Shown here: piece by piece, positions 7,137-15,155 of the stretch | How positions within the stretch are numbered: the stretch's first letter is position 1 | Layout of the letters: each line of letters begins with the position of its first letter | Source of the DNA: Pedobacter planticolens | GTDB taxonomy: Bacteria > Bacteroidota > Bacteroidia > Sphingobacteriales > Sphingobacteriaceae | Length of the DNA stretch: 64,000 nucleotides | Direction: 5' to 3' | NCBI RefSeq assembly: GCF_014172375.1 | Contig: NZ_WNXD01000001.1 | Location: forward strand, 1,426,001 to 1,490,000 | Made by a program: the position numbers and the translations under genes | The notes under the pieces: model-generated | The model's database searches: none | What the model was told of the DNA's origin: nothing | The model's input: the letters and a program-made list of their open reading frames with translations, nothing else

Positions 7137-8110
7137 TGACTAAAATGTTTTTGATTTTTGGTCACATTTTCCATATCCCATTTAATTTCTGCTCTAAACT
7201 CTTCTTGTCTCACACCGCAATTTTGCATTTTACAATAATTACAACATGCTGGTAAACATGGGTCTGCATGAATAAACAGCTCTGTCTTATGCGTACCAGA
7301 AGCATTAATCAATTTATCTATGCTAGAAATTTCATGATGAACTGTATTTAAATCGAAGTAATAAGGCAAAGTAACATGACAATCTACGTGTAAATCTGCA
7401 CCATATTGTTGAGCTCGTAAATTATGAACATCAATCCAGCTTTCTTCCCTATTCTCTTGCAAAATTACCACTATATCTTTTACCAGCTCAATATTACTTT
7501 CATCCATTAATCCACCAACAGATTTTCTGGTCAATTTATATCCATTAAAAATGATGTATAAGCCTAATGCAATTGAAATTATGCCATCTAGCCAATAAAT
7601 TTGAGTTAATTGAATTAAAATTATCCCAATAACCAAACCTCCACTACTAATAGAATCAGTTAATAAATGTTTGCCATCAGCTTCTAAAGTAATCGAATTG
7701 TTCTTTTTTCCAGTATTAATTAGATAAAAACCTACTATCAAATTAACCAAACCAGTAGCGCCAATTATAATAGCACCATCATACAATTGTCCAATTTCAT
7801 TCGGATAAATTAAATCATAACTAGATTTTAAAATAATGATAATACCTGCAATTCCAATCAATACGCCTTCCACAAAAGCAGAGAAAAACTCTACTTTTCC
7901 ATGTCCATACGGATGATTCTTATCCTTAGGTAACGTGCTTAAATAAATACTGTAAAACGCAAAGGCACTGGCTAATACATTTACAATACTCTCTGCCGCA
8001 TCTGTAAGAATGGCGTTGGCATTTGTTAAGAAGTAAGCAACGAACTTTGCCAACATCAAAATAATACTTACGCAGAGCGAAATGAGTATGGCTTTCTTTT
8101 TAGGTTGCAA
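7133..8110 (-). CDS. Cation diffusion facilitator (CDF) family transporter
   Basis: A 325-residue divalent metal/proton antiporter of the inner membrane. It has about six membrane helices in residues 8-200, Asp37 in ILTDAAES on helix 2, HPYGHGK at 66-72, and the HxxxD pair His148/Asp152 on helix 5, which together form the transport site. The cytosolic C-terminal domain carries a His-rich stretch and ends in a compact cysteine cluster, DPCLPACCNYCKMQNC (about 280-295), suggesting a metal-sensing tail. It is the first gene of a five-gene unit in which successive genes overlap or touch. A TATTTTTG element lies 20 bp upstream. Zn, Fe, Mn or Co are all possible. Confidence 0.9.
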   Translation of the reverse strand: MQPKKKAILISLCVSIILMLAKFVAYFLTNANAILTDAAESIVNVLASAFAFYSIYLSTLPKDKNHPYGHGKVEFFSAFVEGVLIGIAGIIIILKSSYDLIYPNEIGQLYDGAIIIGATGLVNLIVGFYLINTGKKNNSITLEADGKHLLTDSISSGGLVIGIILIQLTQIYWLDGIISIALGLYIIFNGYKLTRKSVGGLMDESNIELVKDIVVILQENREESWIDVHNLRAQQYGADLHVDCHVTLPYYFDLNTVHHEISSIDKLINASGTHKTELFIHADPCLPACCNYCKMQNCGVRQEEFRAEIKWDMENVTKNQKHFSQ

Positions 8111-8129
8111 ATTGAGTGATTTTAGATGT

Positions 8130-8137
8130 CAAAAATA
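8130..8137 (-). promoter_or_regulatory. -7 element (TATTTTTG) for the CDF operon
   Basis: The minus strand reads TATTTTTG, matching the Bacteroidota TAnnTTTG -7 consensus, 20 bp upstream of the CDF start codon. No clear -33 TTTG was identified. Confidence 0.5.
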
Positions 8138-8200
8138 CAGTTAAAGCACGAAATTTTAAGAAAAAGTATCTTTTTTTAGCACCTAATTGCAATTGGTTTT

Positions 8201-8208
8201 TATATTTG
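8201..8208 (+). promoter_or_regulatory. -7 element (TATATTTG) for the aminotransferase
   Basis: TATATTTG fits the TAnnTTTG consensus and ends 18 bp before the ATG at 8227. It implies a short leader and supports that ATG over in-frame codons further upstream. Confidence 0.55.
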
Positions 8209-8226
8209 CGCATTCACAAAAATATT

Positions 8227-9423
8227 ATGACTTTTTTATCCCAAAGAATCAACAACTTATCCGAGTCTGCAACACTTAAAATGACTAAACTTGGTCGCGA
8301 ATTAGCGGCAAAAGGCATTAACATTATTAGCTTAAGTATTGGCGAACCAGATTTTAACACTCCAGACCATGTAAAAGAAGCTGCTAAAAAGGCTTTGGAT
8401 GAAAACTACACACGTTATTCTCCTGTACCTGGCTATCCAGAATTGCGTCAAGCTATCGTAAATAAGTTAAAGAAAGAGAATAATTTAGATTATGATATTT
8501 CTCAAATTGTAGTTTCTACAGGAGCAAAACAATCCTTATCAAATGTAATTTTAACATTAATTAATCCAGGTGAAGAAGTAATTATTCCTACTCCGTATTG
8601 GGTTTCTTATTCTGAAATGGTAATACTTGCAGAAGGTAAATCAGTTTTTATTGATACGGATATCGAAAGTGATTTTAAAATTACACCCGAGCAATTAGAA
8701 GCTGCAATTACACCAAAGACTAAACTTTTCATGTTTTCATCGCCTTGTAATCCAACTGGGTCTGTGTATAGCAAAGCTGAATTAGCGGCATTAGTTAAGG
8801 TTTTCGAAAAATATCCAAACATTTTTATCCTATCGGATGAAATTTATGAGCATATCAACTTTGTTGATCAACATGAATCGATTGCACAATTTGATAGCAT
8901 TAAAGAACGCGTAATTATTGTAAATGGTTTTTCTAAAGCTTTTGCAATGACAGGTTGGAGATTAGGATATATCGCGGCTAGCAAAGAAATTGCAGCTGCT
9001 AATGATAAAATGCAAGGTCAAACTACTTCAGGAACTTGTTCTATTGCTCAACGTGCTGGTATTGTGGCTTATGAGCAAGGTTTAGAAACTGTTCTAGAAA
9101 TGAAAAAGGCTTTCGCCAGACGCAGACAATTAGTTTATGAATTATTAAATGATATTCCCGGAGTAAAAACAAATTTACCTGATGGAGCTTTTTATTTCTT
9201 CCCAGAAATCAGTTCATTCTTTGGCAAAAAAGATGCAGATGGAAATGTAATTAAAGATTCTGCTGATCTAGCTTTATATTTATTAAATGTGGGTCATGTG
9301 GCAACTGTTGGCGGTGATTCTTTTGGTAATAACAACTACATCCGTTTATCTTACGCTGCATCTGACGAAAGTTTAGTAGAAGCATTAAGAAGAATTAAAG
9401 AAGCATTAGCGTTGTTAAAATAA
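8227..9423 (+). CDS. Pyridoxal phosphate-dependent aminotransferase (aspartate-type)
   Basis: A 398-residue class I/II aminotransferase, most like the Ib-type aspartate/prephenate aminotransferases. Hallmarks are SIGEPDFNTP near residues 38-47, YSPVPGYPELR, SSPCNPTGSVYS with the conserved Asn-Pro-Thr-Gly, ILSDEIYEH, the PLP Schiff-base lysine Lys237 in NGFSKAFAMTGWRLGY, and the C-terminal RLSYA with the carboxylate-binding arginine. I start at the ATG at 8227, because a -7 element sits just upstream and the extra upstream residues look untranslated. A strong terminator follows. Substrate range beyond aspartate/2-oxoglutarate is uncertain. Confidence 0.92.
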   Translation: MTFLSQRINNLSESATLKMTKLGRELAAKGINIISLSIGEPDFNTPDHVKEAAKKALDENYTRYSPVPGYPELRQAIVNKLKKENNLDYDISQIVVSTGAKQSLSNVILTLINPGEEVIIPTPYWVSYSEMVILAEGKSVFIDTDIESDFKITPEQLEAAITPKTKLFMFSSPCNPTGSVYSKAELAALVKVFEKYPNIFILSDEIYEHINFVDQHESIAQFDSIKERVIIVNGFSKAFAMTGWRLGYIAASKEIAAANDKMQGQTTSGTCSIAQRAGIVAYEQGLETVLEMKKAFARRRQLVYELLNDIPGVKTNLPDGAFYFFPEISSFFGKKDADGNVIKDSADLALYLLNVGHVATVGGDSFGNNNYIRLSYAASDESLVEALRRIKEALALLK

Positions 9424-9460
9424 TCCCTATCCCCTAAAGGGAACTTGATATAACGTAAAT

Positions 9461-9496
9461 AAAAAAGGAGCAGATGTAGAATTTGCTCCTTTTTTA
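9461..9496 (+). terminator. Rho-independent terminator after the aminotransferase
   Basis: A perfect 12-bp stem (AAAAAAGGAGCA with its complement at 9484-9495) encloses an 11-base loop and ends in T5-6. Being A/T-flanked on both sides, it may also serve the convergent permease gene. Confidence 0.85.
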
Positions 9497-9544
9497 TTGT
9501 AATAACTATTATTTGAATCTTGCTATAAACAATAGAAAGAAATT

Positions 9545-9589
9545 CCCCTTTAGAGCCTGCTCCGATTTTATATCGGAGGGATTTAGGGG
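9545..9589. repeat. CCCC-GGGATTTAGGGG hairpin repeat
   Basis: A palindromic unit with outer arms CCCCTTTA and TTTAGGGG and a perfect inner stem TCCGAT/ATCGGA. It lies just past the permease stop codon. A shorter relative is at 9427-9442 and another at 14028-14052, so this is a small interspersed family that may act as transcript 3' ends. Confidence 0.5.
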
Positions 9590-9590
9590 T

Positions 9591-10838
9591 TTAAGATCGT
9601 ATTGCCTCTACCGGATCTAACCTTGAAGCAGAAAACGCTGGCCAAAAACCAGCAATTAAACCAATACCCACTGACCAACCTAAACCTTTTACCACATTTT
9701 TAAGGTATAAAATTACTTCAACATCAAAAACATGCGTAAATAGCAGCGTTAGTAAATACACTAGTCCAAGGCCTAAAAGTCCACCCATTAAACATAGAGC
9801 TACGGCTTCAAATACAAATTGCAGTAAAATAAAATAGTTTTTGGCACCTAATGATTTTTGAATACCAATGATATTTGTACGTTCTTTTACGGAAACAAAC
9901 ATGATGTTTGCAATGCCGAAACCGCCAACCAACACAGAAAATCCACCAATAATTAAACCAGCAATATCAACCACGCCAAACATAATATCTAATTGATTAG
10001 AAAGCATGGTGGTTTTATTTAATGAAAAATCATCCTCCTGACCTGGCTTTAAACGACGAATAGAACGCATTTGACCTTTCAATTCTGCTTCAACTTCTTC
10101 TAAAGCTATATTTTCTTTTCCTCGAACTGTAACTTGAGGATTATATCTTTCATTATTAATATCAAAAATACCTTTAGCTAAATTTAATGGAATAAGCACA
10201 TTTTTATCTTGCGACATACCCATCATATCCTCGCCTTCTTTTTTAAATACACCAACAACAGTAACCCTTCGCCCCATCACCTTAATTTGTTTACCAACAG
10301 GCTCTTCACCCTCAAATAAACCTTCGGCAATTTCTGCACCTACAATACAAACTGGCGAACCAGATTTACTTTCATTTTCTGTAAAATACCGTCCATCCTG
10401 AAATTCTAAATCCCATGTTAAATTATATTCTTGCGATGCAGCGTTTAAGCTTGCTCCCTCAACAGAATTACTACGATATTTTAACGTACGACTATTTGCC
10501 GAAACTTCATATGAAACGCCTTGCGCCATATCCATACGGTCTTTAAGTGCTAAATAATCTCTTAATGATGGTTCTGGGCGATTTACATATTTCCACCAAG
10601 GAAAATTCCCACTAAAAATCCATGGCCATTTTTGCACAAATAAAGTGTTAGATCCTAATTTATCTACGCTACTTTGAATTTTATTGCGCATGGTATCAAC
10701 ACCTGTTGAAACTGCAATAATGATAAAAATACCAATTGTTATCCCTAATAAAGATAGCGCAGTTCTCAGTTTATTCTGACGAAGTGCATCCCAAGCAAAC
10801 CTGAAACTTTCGCCAATTAGTCTAAATATCATTATCAT
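9591..10838 (-). CDS. MacB-like ABC transporter permease (FtsX domain)
   Basis: A 415-residue inner-membrane permease of the MacB/LolC type VII ABC superfamily. One membrane helix near residues 25-45 (SLLGITIGIFIIIAVSTG) is followed by a large periplasmic MacB-PCD domain (about 50-280) and the FtsX domain with three helices (about 285-310, 335-365, 380-400). It ends in the typical PAFSASRLDPVEAIR motif. Such permeases move lipoproteins, peptides or antibiotics mechanically across the periplasm. The matching ATPase is probably the gene at 14052-14810, 3.2 kb away. A TATTTTTG element 13 bp upstream leaves a very short leader; the ATG at 10832 is an alternative start. Confidence 0.9.
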   Translation of the reverse strand: MIMIFRLIGESFRFAWDALRQNKLRTALSLLGITIGIFIIIAVSTGVDTMRNKIQSSVDKLGSNTLFVQKWPWIFSGNFPWWKYVNRPEPSLRDYLALKDRMDMAQGVSYEVSANSRTLKYRSNSVEGASLNAASQEYNLTWDLEFQDGRYFTENESKSGSPVCIVGAEIAEGLFEGEEPVGKQIKVMGRRVTVVGVFKKEGEDMMGMSQDKNVLIPLNLAKGIFDINNERYNPQVTVRGKENIALEEVEAELKGQMRSIRRLKPGQEDDFSLNKTTMLSNQLDIMFGVVDIAGLIIGGFSVLVGGFGIANIMFVSVKERTNIIGIQKSLGAKNYFILLQFVFEAVALCLMGGLLGLGLVYLLTLLFTHVFDVEVILYLKNVVKGLGWSVGIGLIAGFWPAFSASRLDPVEAIRS

Positions 10839-10850
10839 ACTGTTTAGACC

Positions 10851-10858
10851 AAAAATAC
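10851..10858 (-). promoter_or_regulatory. -7 element (TATTTTTG) for the ABC permease
   Basis: The minus strand reads TATTTTTG 13 bp upstream of the permease ATG, consistent with a near-leaderless transcript. Confidence 0.45.
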
Positions 10859-10963
10859 CTAAAAAGGTTACAGTTACTCAACTATAATATAAAAAATACA
10901 TAAGAAATGATTCGGGTTGCATCGTTCCTAATTATTAATTATAAAAAACAGAATTATAATTAG

Positions 10964-10971
10964 TAAATTTG
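10964..10971 (+). promoter_or_regulatory. -7 element (TAAATTTG) for queA
   Basis: TAAATTTG matches the TAnnTTTG consensus and ends 28 bp before the queA ATG. It overlaps a possible upstream in-frame TTG codon, which argues against that codon as the start. Confidence 0.55.
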
Positions 10972-10998
10972 CGCCCTAATTTACTACATCAAAAAAAC

Positions 10999-12048
10999 AT
11001 GAAGTTATCTCAATTTAAGTTTAATTTACCTGAATCGCTCTTAGCGAACAATCCTGCAGAAAATAGAGACGAAGCCCGTTTAATGGTTTTGCACAAAGAT
11101 AGTGGCAAGATTGAGCATAAAATTTTTAAAGATGTTTTAGGGTATTTTGATGACAAGGATGTAATGATCCTTAACAACACAAAAGTTTTTCCTGCTCGTT
11201 TATATGGCAATAAAGAAAAAACTGGTGCAACTATCGAAGTATTTTTATTACGCGAACTAAATAAAGAATTACGTTTATGGGATGTTTTAGTAGACCCAGC
11301 TCGTAAAATCCGTGTTGGAAATAAATTATATTTTGGTGATGATGATTTATTAGTTGCCGAAGTTGTTGATAATACTACATCACGTGGCCGTACTATTCGT
11401 TTCTTATTTGACGGTACTGACGAAGAATTTAGAAAAAACGTTGAAATTTTAGGTGAAACACCTCTTCCAAAATATATCAAACGTAAAGCTACTGCACAAG
11501 ATAAAGAGCGTTATCAAACAATTTACGCTAAAAATGAAGGCGCTGTTGCAGCTCCAACTGCTGGTTTACACTTTAGCAGAGAGTTAATGAAACGCTTAGA
11601 ATTAAAAGGCGTAGAATTTGCAGAAGTTACATTACACGTTGGTTTAGGCACTTTTAGACCTGTTGAGGTTGAAGATTTGACTAAACATAAAATGGATTCG
11701 GAGCAGTTTATTATTGAGCAACCAGCGGTTGATACTGTAAATAAAGCCTTAGAAGAAAAAAGAAGAATTTGTGCAGTTGGTACCACATCAATGCGTGCTA
11801 TCGAATCTGCAGTTTCATCTGGCAGAAAATTAAAACCTGCTAACGATTGGACTAGTAAATTTATCTTCCCTCCTTATGATTTTAGTATTGCAAACTGCAT
11901 GATTACTAATTTCCATACACCAGAATCAACTTTGTTAATGATGGTAAGTGCTTTTGGAGGTTACGAAAATGTAATGAATGCATACCAAGTAGCGTTAAAA
12001 GAGAAGTATCGCTTTTATAGCTATGGCGATGCGATGCTAATTATATAG
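10999..12048 (+). CDS. queA: S-adenosylmethionine:tRNA ribosyltransferase-isomerase
   Basis: A 349-residue cytosolic enzyme that transfers the ribosyl part of S-adenosylmethionine to 7-aminomethyl-7-deazaguanine in tRNA, forming epoxyqueuosine. Family landmarks are the N-terminal [44 protein letters not shown], the strongly conserved AAPTAGLHF (residues about 184-192), [13 protein letters not shown], and [16 protein letters not shown] near the end. The start is the ATG at 10999, which lies behind a -7 element and begins the conserved [11 protein letters not shown] 14-bp hairpin follows the stop codon. Other queuosine genes are not in the window. Confidence 0.97.
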   Translation: MKLSQFKFNLPESLLANNPAENRDEARLMVLHKDSGKIEHKIFKDVLGYFDDKDVMILNNTKVFPARLYGNKEKTGATIEVFLLRELNKELRLWDVLVDPARKIRVGNKLYFGDDDLLVAEVVDNTTSRGRTIRFLFDGTDEEFRKNVEILGETPLPKYIKRKATAQDKERYQTIYAKNEGAVAAPTAGLHFSRELMKRLELKGVEFAEVTLHVGLGTFRPVEVEDLTKHKMDSEQFIIEQPAVDTVNKALEEKRRICAVGTTSMRAIESAVSSGRKLKPANDWTSKFIFPPYDFSIANCMITNFHTPESTLLMMVSAFGGYENVMNAYQVALKEKYRFYSYGDAMLII

Positions 12049-12057
12049 CTATTAGTC

Positions 12058-12107
12058 GTTTGTATTTAGTAGCTAGACTGATGCCTAATTACTAAATACA
12101 AACATCT
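12058..12107 (+). terminator. Hairpin terminator between queA and ispD
   Basis: Arms GTTTGTATTTAGTA (12058-12071) and its exact complement (12090-12103) form a 14-bp stem; a weak ATCTTTA tail follows. It lies 15 bp before the ispD start and probably ends the queA transcript or attenuates read-through. Confidence 0.65.
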
Positions 12108-12121
12108 TTATACTCGAATTC

Positions 12122-12787
12122 ATGAAGTACTATGCAATAATTGTTGGGGGGGGGTCTGGTAAAAGAATGCAGAACACAATTGCTAAGCAGTTTTTATTGC
12201 TAAAAAATAAGCCAGTGCTCATGCATACGCTATCGGCGTTTTACGCTTCTTCTTTCAAACCCGAAATTATTCTCGTTTTACATGCTGATCTTCATCAATA
12301 TTGGGAAGAGCTTTGCATGAAATATAATTTCGATATCCCGCATGTATTAATTAGAGGAGGTGAACAAAGATTCCACTCTGTGAGAAACGGTTTAATGACG
12401 ATTAAAGGCGAAGGAATTGTAGCTGTACACGATGCAGTTAGACCTTTGGTTAGCTCGAGACTTATTGCTAAAGCCTATGAAATTGCGGAAGATACAGGAA
12501 ATGCCGTCTCTTGCATTAAACCAAGTGATTCGGTAAGAAGAGTGAAAGAAAACAGTGAAAGCAAGGTAATTAATAGAGATGAACTGGTTTTAATACAAAC
12601 CCCTCAAACATTTGAAATAAGTCAGTTAAGAACAGCTTATCAACAGCATTATAAACCTAAATTTACAGATGATGCTAGCGTAGTTGAAAAAGCTGGATTT
12701 AAAATTAATTTGATTGAAGGAGAAAGAAATAATCTAAAAATCACTTATCCTGAAGATTTAGAATTAGCTAATTTATTATTGAAATAG
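12122..12787 (+). CDS. ispD: 2-C-methyl-D-erythritol 4-phosphate cytidylyltransferase
   Basis: A 221-residue cytosolic enzyme that couples CTP to methylerythritol phosphate in the non-mevalonate isoprenoid pathway. The nucleotide-binding loop is VGGGSGKRM (about residues 9-17) followed by KQFLLLKNKPVL. Further motifs are VHDAVRPLV near 107-115, TPQTFE near 160 and TDDASVVEKAG near 182-192. The length is usual. Three consecutive glycine codons are all GGG, giving a run of nine G in the catalytic loop, which is striking in this AT-rich DNA and could be prone to slippage or sequencing error. A hairpin terminator follows. Confidence 0.95.
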   Translation: MKYYAIIVGGGSGKRMQNTIAKQFLLLKNKPVLMHTLSAFYASSFKPEIILVLHADLHQYWEELCMKYNFDIPHVLIRGGEQRFHSVRNGLMTIKGEGIVAVHDAVRPLVSSRLIAKAYEIAEDTGNAVSCIKPSDSVRRVKENSESKVINRDELVLIQTPQTFEISQLRTAYQQHYKPKFTDDASVVEKAGFKINLIEGERNNLKITYPEDLELANLLLK

Positions 12788-12789
12788 AA

Positions 12790-12825
12790 AGCTTTAACAA
12801 AGTAAAACTTTGTTAAAGCTAATTT
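12790..12825 (+). terminator. Terminator after ispD
   Basis: A perfect 13-bp stem (AGCTTTAACAAAG and complement at 12808-12820) around a 5-base loop begins 3 bases after the stop codon. Confidence 0.75.
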
Positions 12826-12847
12826 CTTACTGAGAAGAAATTTATTT

Positions 12848-13000
12848 TTAGGCTGACCCTCTAATTACTCTTAAAATAACAGCTATAATTGCTATCACTA
12901 ATAGAATGTGAATAATACCTCCCGTATAAAAATTTCCAAGGAAGCTGATTGCCCAGATGATTACCAAAATTACTGCAATTACATAAAGTAGATTTCCCAT
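12848..13000 (-). CDS. lmo0937-type small membrane protein (DUF5670)
   Basis: A 50-residue protein, too short for ordinary gene finding. It begins MGNLLYVIAVILVIIWAIS and continues with GGIIHILLVIAIIAVILRVIRG. Two hydrophobic helices (about 4-20 and 29-46) are separated by a short polar turn, and the tail is basic. This layout and wording match the conserved lmo0937 family of tiny membrane proteins common in Bacteroidota and Firmicutes; their role is unknown, though some are linked to envelope stress. The ATG is preceded by an A/T-rich region without a clear promoter. Confidence 0.85.
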   Translation of the reverse strand: MGNLLYVIAVILVIIWAISFLGNFYTGGIIHILLVIAIIAVILRVIRGSA

Positions 13001-13099
13001 AACATTTAATTTTTTAGTTAATTTTTAGGTTTATAATATCTTTTTATTTGATTTCATAAACATTAACAACAGTTGCCCTAAATTGTTCTGGAAAATAAA

Positions 13100-13128
13100 A
13101 AAAGCCTCCGATAATATCGGAGGCTTTT
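13100..13128 (-). terminator. Terminator after the DUF2795 gene
   Basis: A perfect 13-bp stem (AAAAGCCTCCGAT and complement) with a 3-base loop. On the minus strand it is followed by a T-rich run, 14 bp downstream of the DUF2795 stop codon. Confidence 0.85.
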
Positions 13129-13141
13129 AATCACTTAAGAT

Positions 13142-13363
13142 TTAATATTCATCTTCGTTGAAGAAGAAGTCATCTTTGGTAGGATAATCTGGCCAAATTT
13201 CTTCTATCGTTTCGTAGGGCTCACCATCATCTTCTAAGGCTTGTAAATTTTCAATCACCTCAACAGGTGCACCAGAACGAATACCGTAATCTATTAATTC
13301 GTCTTTTGTTGCAGGCCATGGAGCGTCTTCCAAGTGCGATGCGAGTTCTAATGTCCAATACAT
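13142..13363 (-). CDS. DUF2795 domain-containing protein
   Basis: A 73-residue acidic cytosolic protein (many Asp/Glu, ending FFFNEDEY). It matches the DUF2795 family, which has a short helical domain: here WTLELASHLEDAPWPATKDELIDYGIRSGAPVEVIENLQALEDDGEPY. Function is unknown. It is a single-gene unit with its own promoter and terminator: the minus strand shows TACTTTTG at 13400-13407 with TTTG at 13429-13432 (21-bp spacing), fitting the Bacteroidota sigma factor consensus well. Confidence 0.88.
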   Translation of the reverse strand: MYWTLELASHLEDAPWPATKDELIDYGIRSGAPVEVIENLQALEDDGEPYETIEEIWPDYPTKDDFFFNEDEY

Positions 13364-13399
13364 ATTCTTAATATTAATTTATTCTTAATTCTGAAAGCG

Positions 13400-13432
13400 C
13401 AAAAGTATGTTAAAAAAAATGAGCAAAACAAA
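13400..13432 (-). promoter_or_regulatory. -33/-7 promoter of the DUF2795 gene
   Basis: Minus strand: TTTG (13432-13429), 21 bp, then TACTTTTG (13407-13400), 37 bp before the start codon. This is one of the best matches in the window to TTTG-n(17-23)-TAnnTTTG. Confidence 0.6.
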
Positions 13433-13448
13433 TATTTTTTTCCACCAT

Positions 13449-13997
13449 TTAAATTCGTGGTATCCAGATGTTTTCTGCCGTTTTAGTATCTGCGCTCAGT
13501 TTACGTGCCAAAACAAACAAATAATCGCTTAATCTGTTTAAATAGATTGTAATATTGTTGTCAACAAAACTTTCTGCTGCCAATTGAACCGTTAATCTTT
13601 CGGCTCTACGGCAAACACAACGAGCTAAATGACAATAAGATACAACTGAATTTCCTCCCGGGAGGATAAAATGTTTCAGTTCGGGTAAAACTTCATTCAT
13701 CGTATCTATTTCTTTTTCTAAAAGTGTGATATCACTTTCAAGTAAATCAGGAATTTTCATTTTTGAGCGTTCAGGGTCTGATGCCAACGAAGAACCAATT
13801 GTGAATAACCTATCTTGAATTTCTTTCAGTATTTGTTGGTGATGTGCATCAATATCTTGACACATAACTAAACCGATGTATGAATTTAACTCATCAACTG
13901 TACCATAACTTTCAATACGCACATGATATTTCGGCACTCGTGTACCGCCAATTAATGAAGTTTGACCTTTATCGCCAGTCTTGGTGTAAATTTTCAT
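13449..13997 (-). CDS. Cob(I)yrinic acid a,c-diamide adenosyltransferase (PduO-type)
   Basis: A 182-residue cytosolic enzyme that transfers the adenosyl group of ATP to cob(I)alamin. The N-terminal ATP-binding motif KIYTKTGDKGQTSLIGGTRVPK (residues 2-23) and the helix motif CVCRRAERLTV (about 127-137, with the R-x-x-E ATP contact) are both intact, as is the IGLVMCQ/SYGTVDELNS region near 30-45. Length is usual for the five-helix PduO family. It is last in a run plsC-like, gatC, ABC ATPase, adenosyltransferase on the minus strand, separated from the ATPase by 54 bp holding a hairpin repeat. No cobalamin synthesis genes are near, suggesting salvage. Confidence 0.93.
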   Translation of the reverse strand: MKIYTKTGDKGQTSLIGGTRVPKYHVRIESYGTVDELNSYIGLVMCQDIDAHHQQILKEIQDRLFTIGSSLASDPERSKMKIPDLLESDITLLEKEIDTMNEVLPELKHFILPGGNSVVSYCHLARCVCRRAERLTVQLAAESFVDNNITIYLNRLSDYLFVLARKLSADTKTAENIWIPRI

Positions 13998-14027
13998 ACC
14001 CCGAAATTAAATGTTAAAAATTCTAAA

Positions 14028-14052
14028 GTCCCCTTCGGGAGATTTAAGGGCT
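14028..14052. repeat. Short CCCC/GGG hairpin repeat
   Basis: CCCCTTCGGGAGATTTAAGGG sits between the ABC ATPase stop codon and the adenosyltransferase start. It shares the CCCC...GGGATTTAGGG pattern with the unit at 9545-9589. Confidence 0.4.
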
Positions 14053-14810
14053 TAATTTATTTTCTCAAAATCATCACCCTTTTCTTCTAAATTAGTTAAA
14101 CGTGGTGAAACTGTTTTGATATCTTCATTCAAGTAATCTTTCTCAATCAAACCATCACGCATACGCACAATTCGGTGTGCATGTTGTGCGATATCTTCCT
14201 CGTGTGTAACTAAAATAATGGTATTTCCCTTACTATGAATTTCTTCTAGCAAGCCCATAATTTCTATCGAAGTTTTGGTATCTAAGTTACCTGTTGGCTC
14301 ATCGGCCAATATAATAGAAGGATTATTAATTAATGCTCTAGCAACGGCTACACGTTGACGTTGACCACCTGAAAGTTCATTTGGTTTGTGCGTTACACGA
14401 TTACCTAAACCTACGTTTTCTAAAGCTTTTGTAGCACGTTCATCACGCTCTTTTTTACCTGCACCAGCGTAAATTAACGGCAAAGCAACATTATCTAAAG
14501 AAGTAGAACGAGGTAATAAGTTAAATGTTTGGAAAACGAAGCCAATTTCTTTGTTACGAACTTCTGCTAACTCATTATCAGTCATGTGACTAACGTTAAT
14601 TCCGTTTAAAATATAATCGCCTTTACTTGGTGTATCTAAACAACCTAAAATATTCATTAAAGTAGATTTACCAGAACCTGAAGGACCCATTAAAGCTACA
14701 AATTCTCCTTTTTCAATGGTTAGCGTTACAGATTTTAACGCGTGAATAACTTCTGAACCGATAACGTATTTACGACCTATATCTTTTATGGTAATGAGTG
14801 TGTTCTGCAT
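14052..14810 (-). CDS. ABC transporter ATP-binding protein (MacB/LolD-like)
   Basis: A 252-residue ATPase of the LolD/MacB type. Walker A is GPSGSGKST (42-50), the Q-loop is [10 protein letters not shown] (90-99), the signature is LSGGQ (145-149), Walker B is IILADEP (165-171) and the H-loop is LVTHEE (near 200). It would power an FtsX-type permease; the most likely partner in the window is the 9591-10838 gene, which is not in the same transcription unit. It lies between gatC (49-bp gap) and the cobalamin adenosyltransferase, and these neighbours do not share an obvious function. Confidence 0.92.
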   Translation of the reverse strand: MQNTLITIKDIGRKYVIGSEVIHALKSVTLTIEKGEFVALMGPSGSGKSTLMNILGCLDTPSKGDYILNGINVSHMTDNELAEVRNKEIGFVFQTFNLLPRSTSLDNVALPLIYAGAGKKERDERATKALENVGLGNRVTHKPNELSGGQRQRVAVARALINNPSIILADEPTGNLDTKTSIEIMGLLEEIHSKGNTIILVTHEEDIAQHAHRIVRMRDGLIEKDYLNEDIKTVSPRLTNLEEKGDDFEKIN

Positions 14811-14859
14811 TGTTTTTTCTTTTTAGACCAGCTTTGCCTAGGCAATGTTACAGTTGAGT

Positions 14860-15150
14860 TTACTTTTCTATTATTTTGGGTACTAAGAAGAAACTTTCAA
14901 TATGTTTCGCAGCATTTTTCAATCCGTCTGCAACACTAATTTCTTGCTTTGCAATATCTTCTCGCCAAACGTTAACTTCTTCATTCATATACACTAAAGG
15001 TTTTACGCCAGTGGTATCTAACTCGTTAAGCTTTTCCATAAAAGTAAGTATCTTATTCATTTCTACGGTTAATGTATCAACCTCGTTATCTTTTATAGCA
15101 ATTCTCGCTAAATCAGCAACTTTATGAACGGTTTGTTTATCTATTATCAT
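14860..15150 (-). CDS. gatC: Asp-tRNA(Asn)/Glu-tRNA(Gln) amidotransferase subunit C
   Basis: A 96-residue subunit that stabilises the GatA-GatB complex, which amidates misacylated Glu-tRNA(Gln) or Asp-tRNA(Asn). Typical features are VHKVADLARIAI at 8-19, the EMNKILTFMEKLNELDTTGVKPL segment at 30-52 and the C-terminal FFLVPKIIE. gatA and gatB are elsewhere. It lies 5 bp downstream of the acyltransferase gene and is probably co-transcribed with it. Confidence 0.93.
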   Translation of the reverse strand: MIIDKQTVHKVADLARIAIKDNEVDTLTVEMNKILTFMEKLNELDTTGVKPLVYMNEEVNVWREDIAKQEISVADGLKNAAKHIESFFLVPKIIEK

Positions 15151-15155
15151 TTATG

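Noticed and set aside
8116..8226. N-terminal extension of the aminotransferase
   Set aside because: The extra residues (KARNFKKKYLFLAP) are not family-like and overlap a -7 element.
11010..11480. 156-residue reading frame antisense to queA
   Set aside because: queA is intact on the plus strand and covers it fully.
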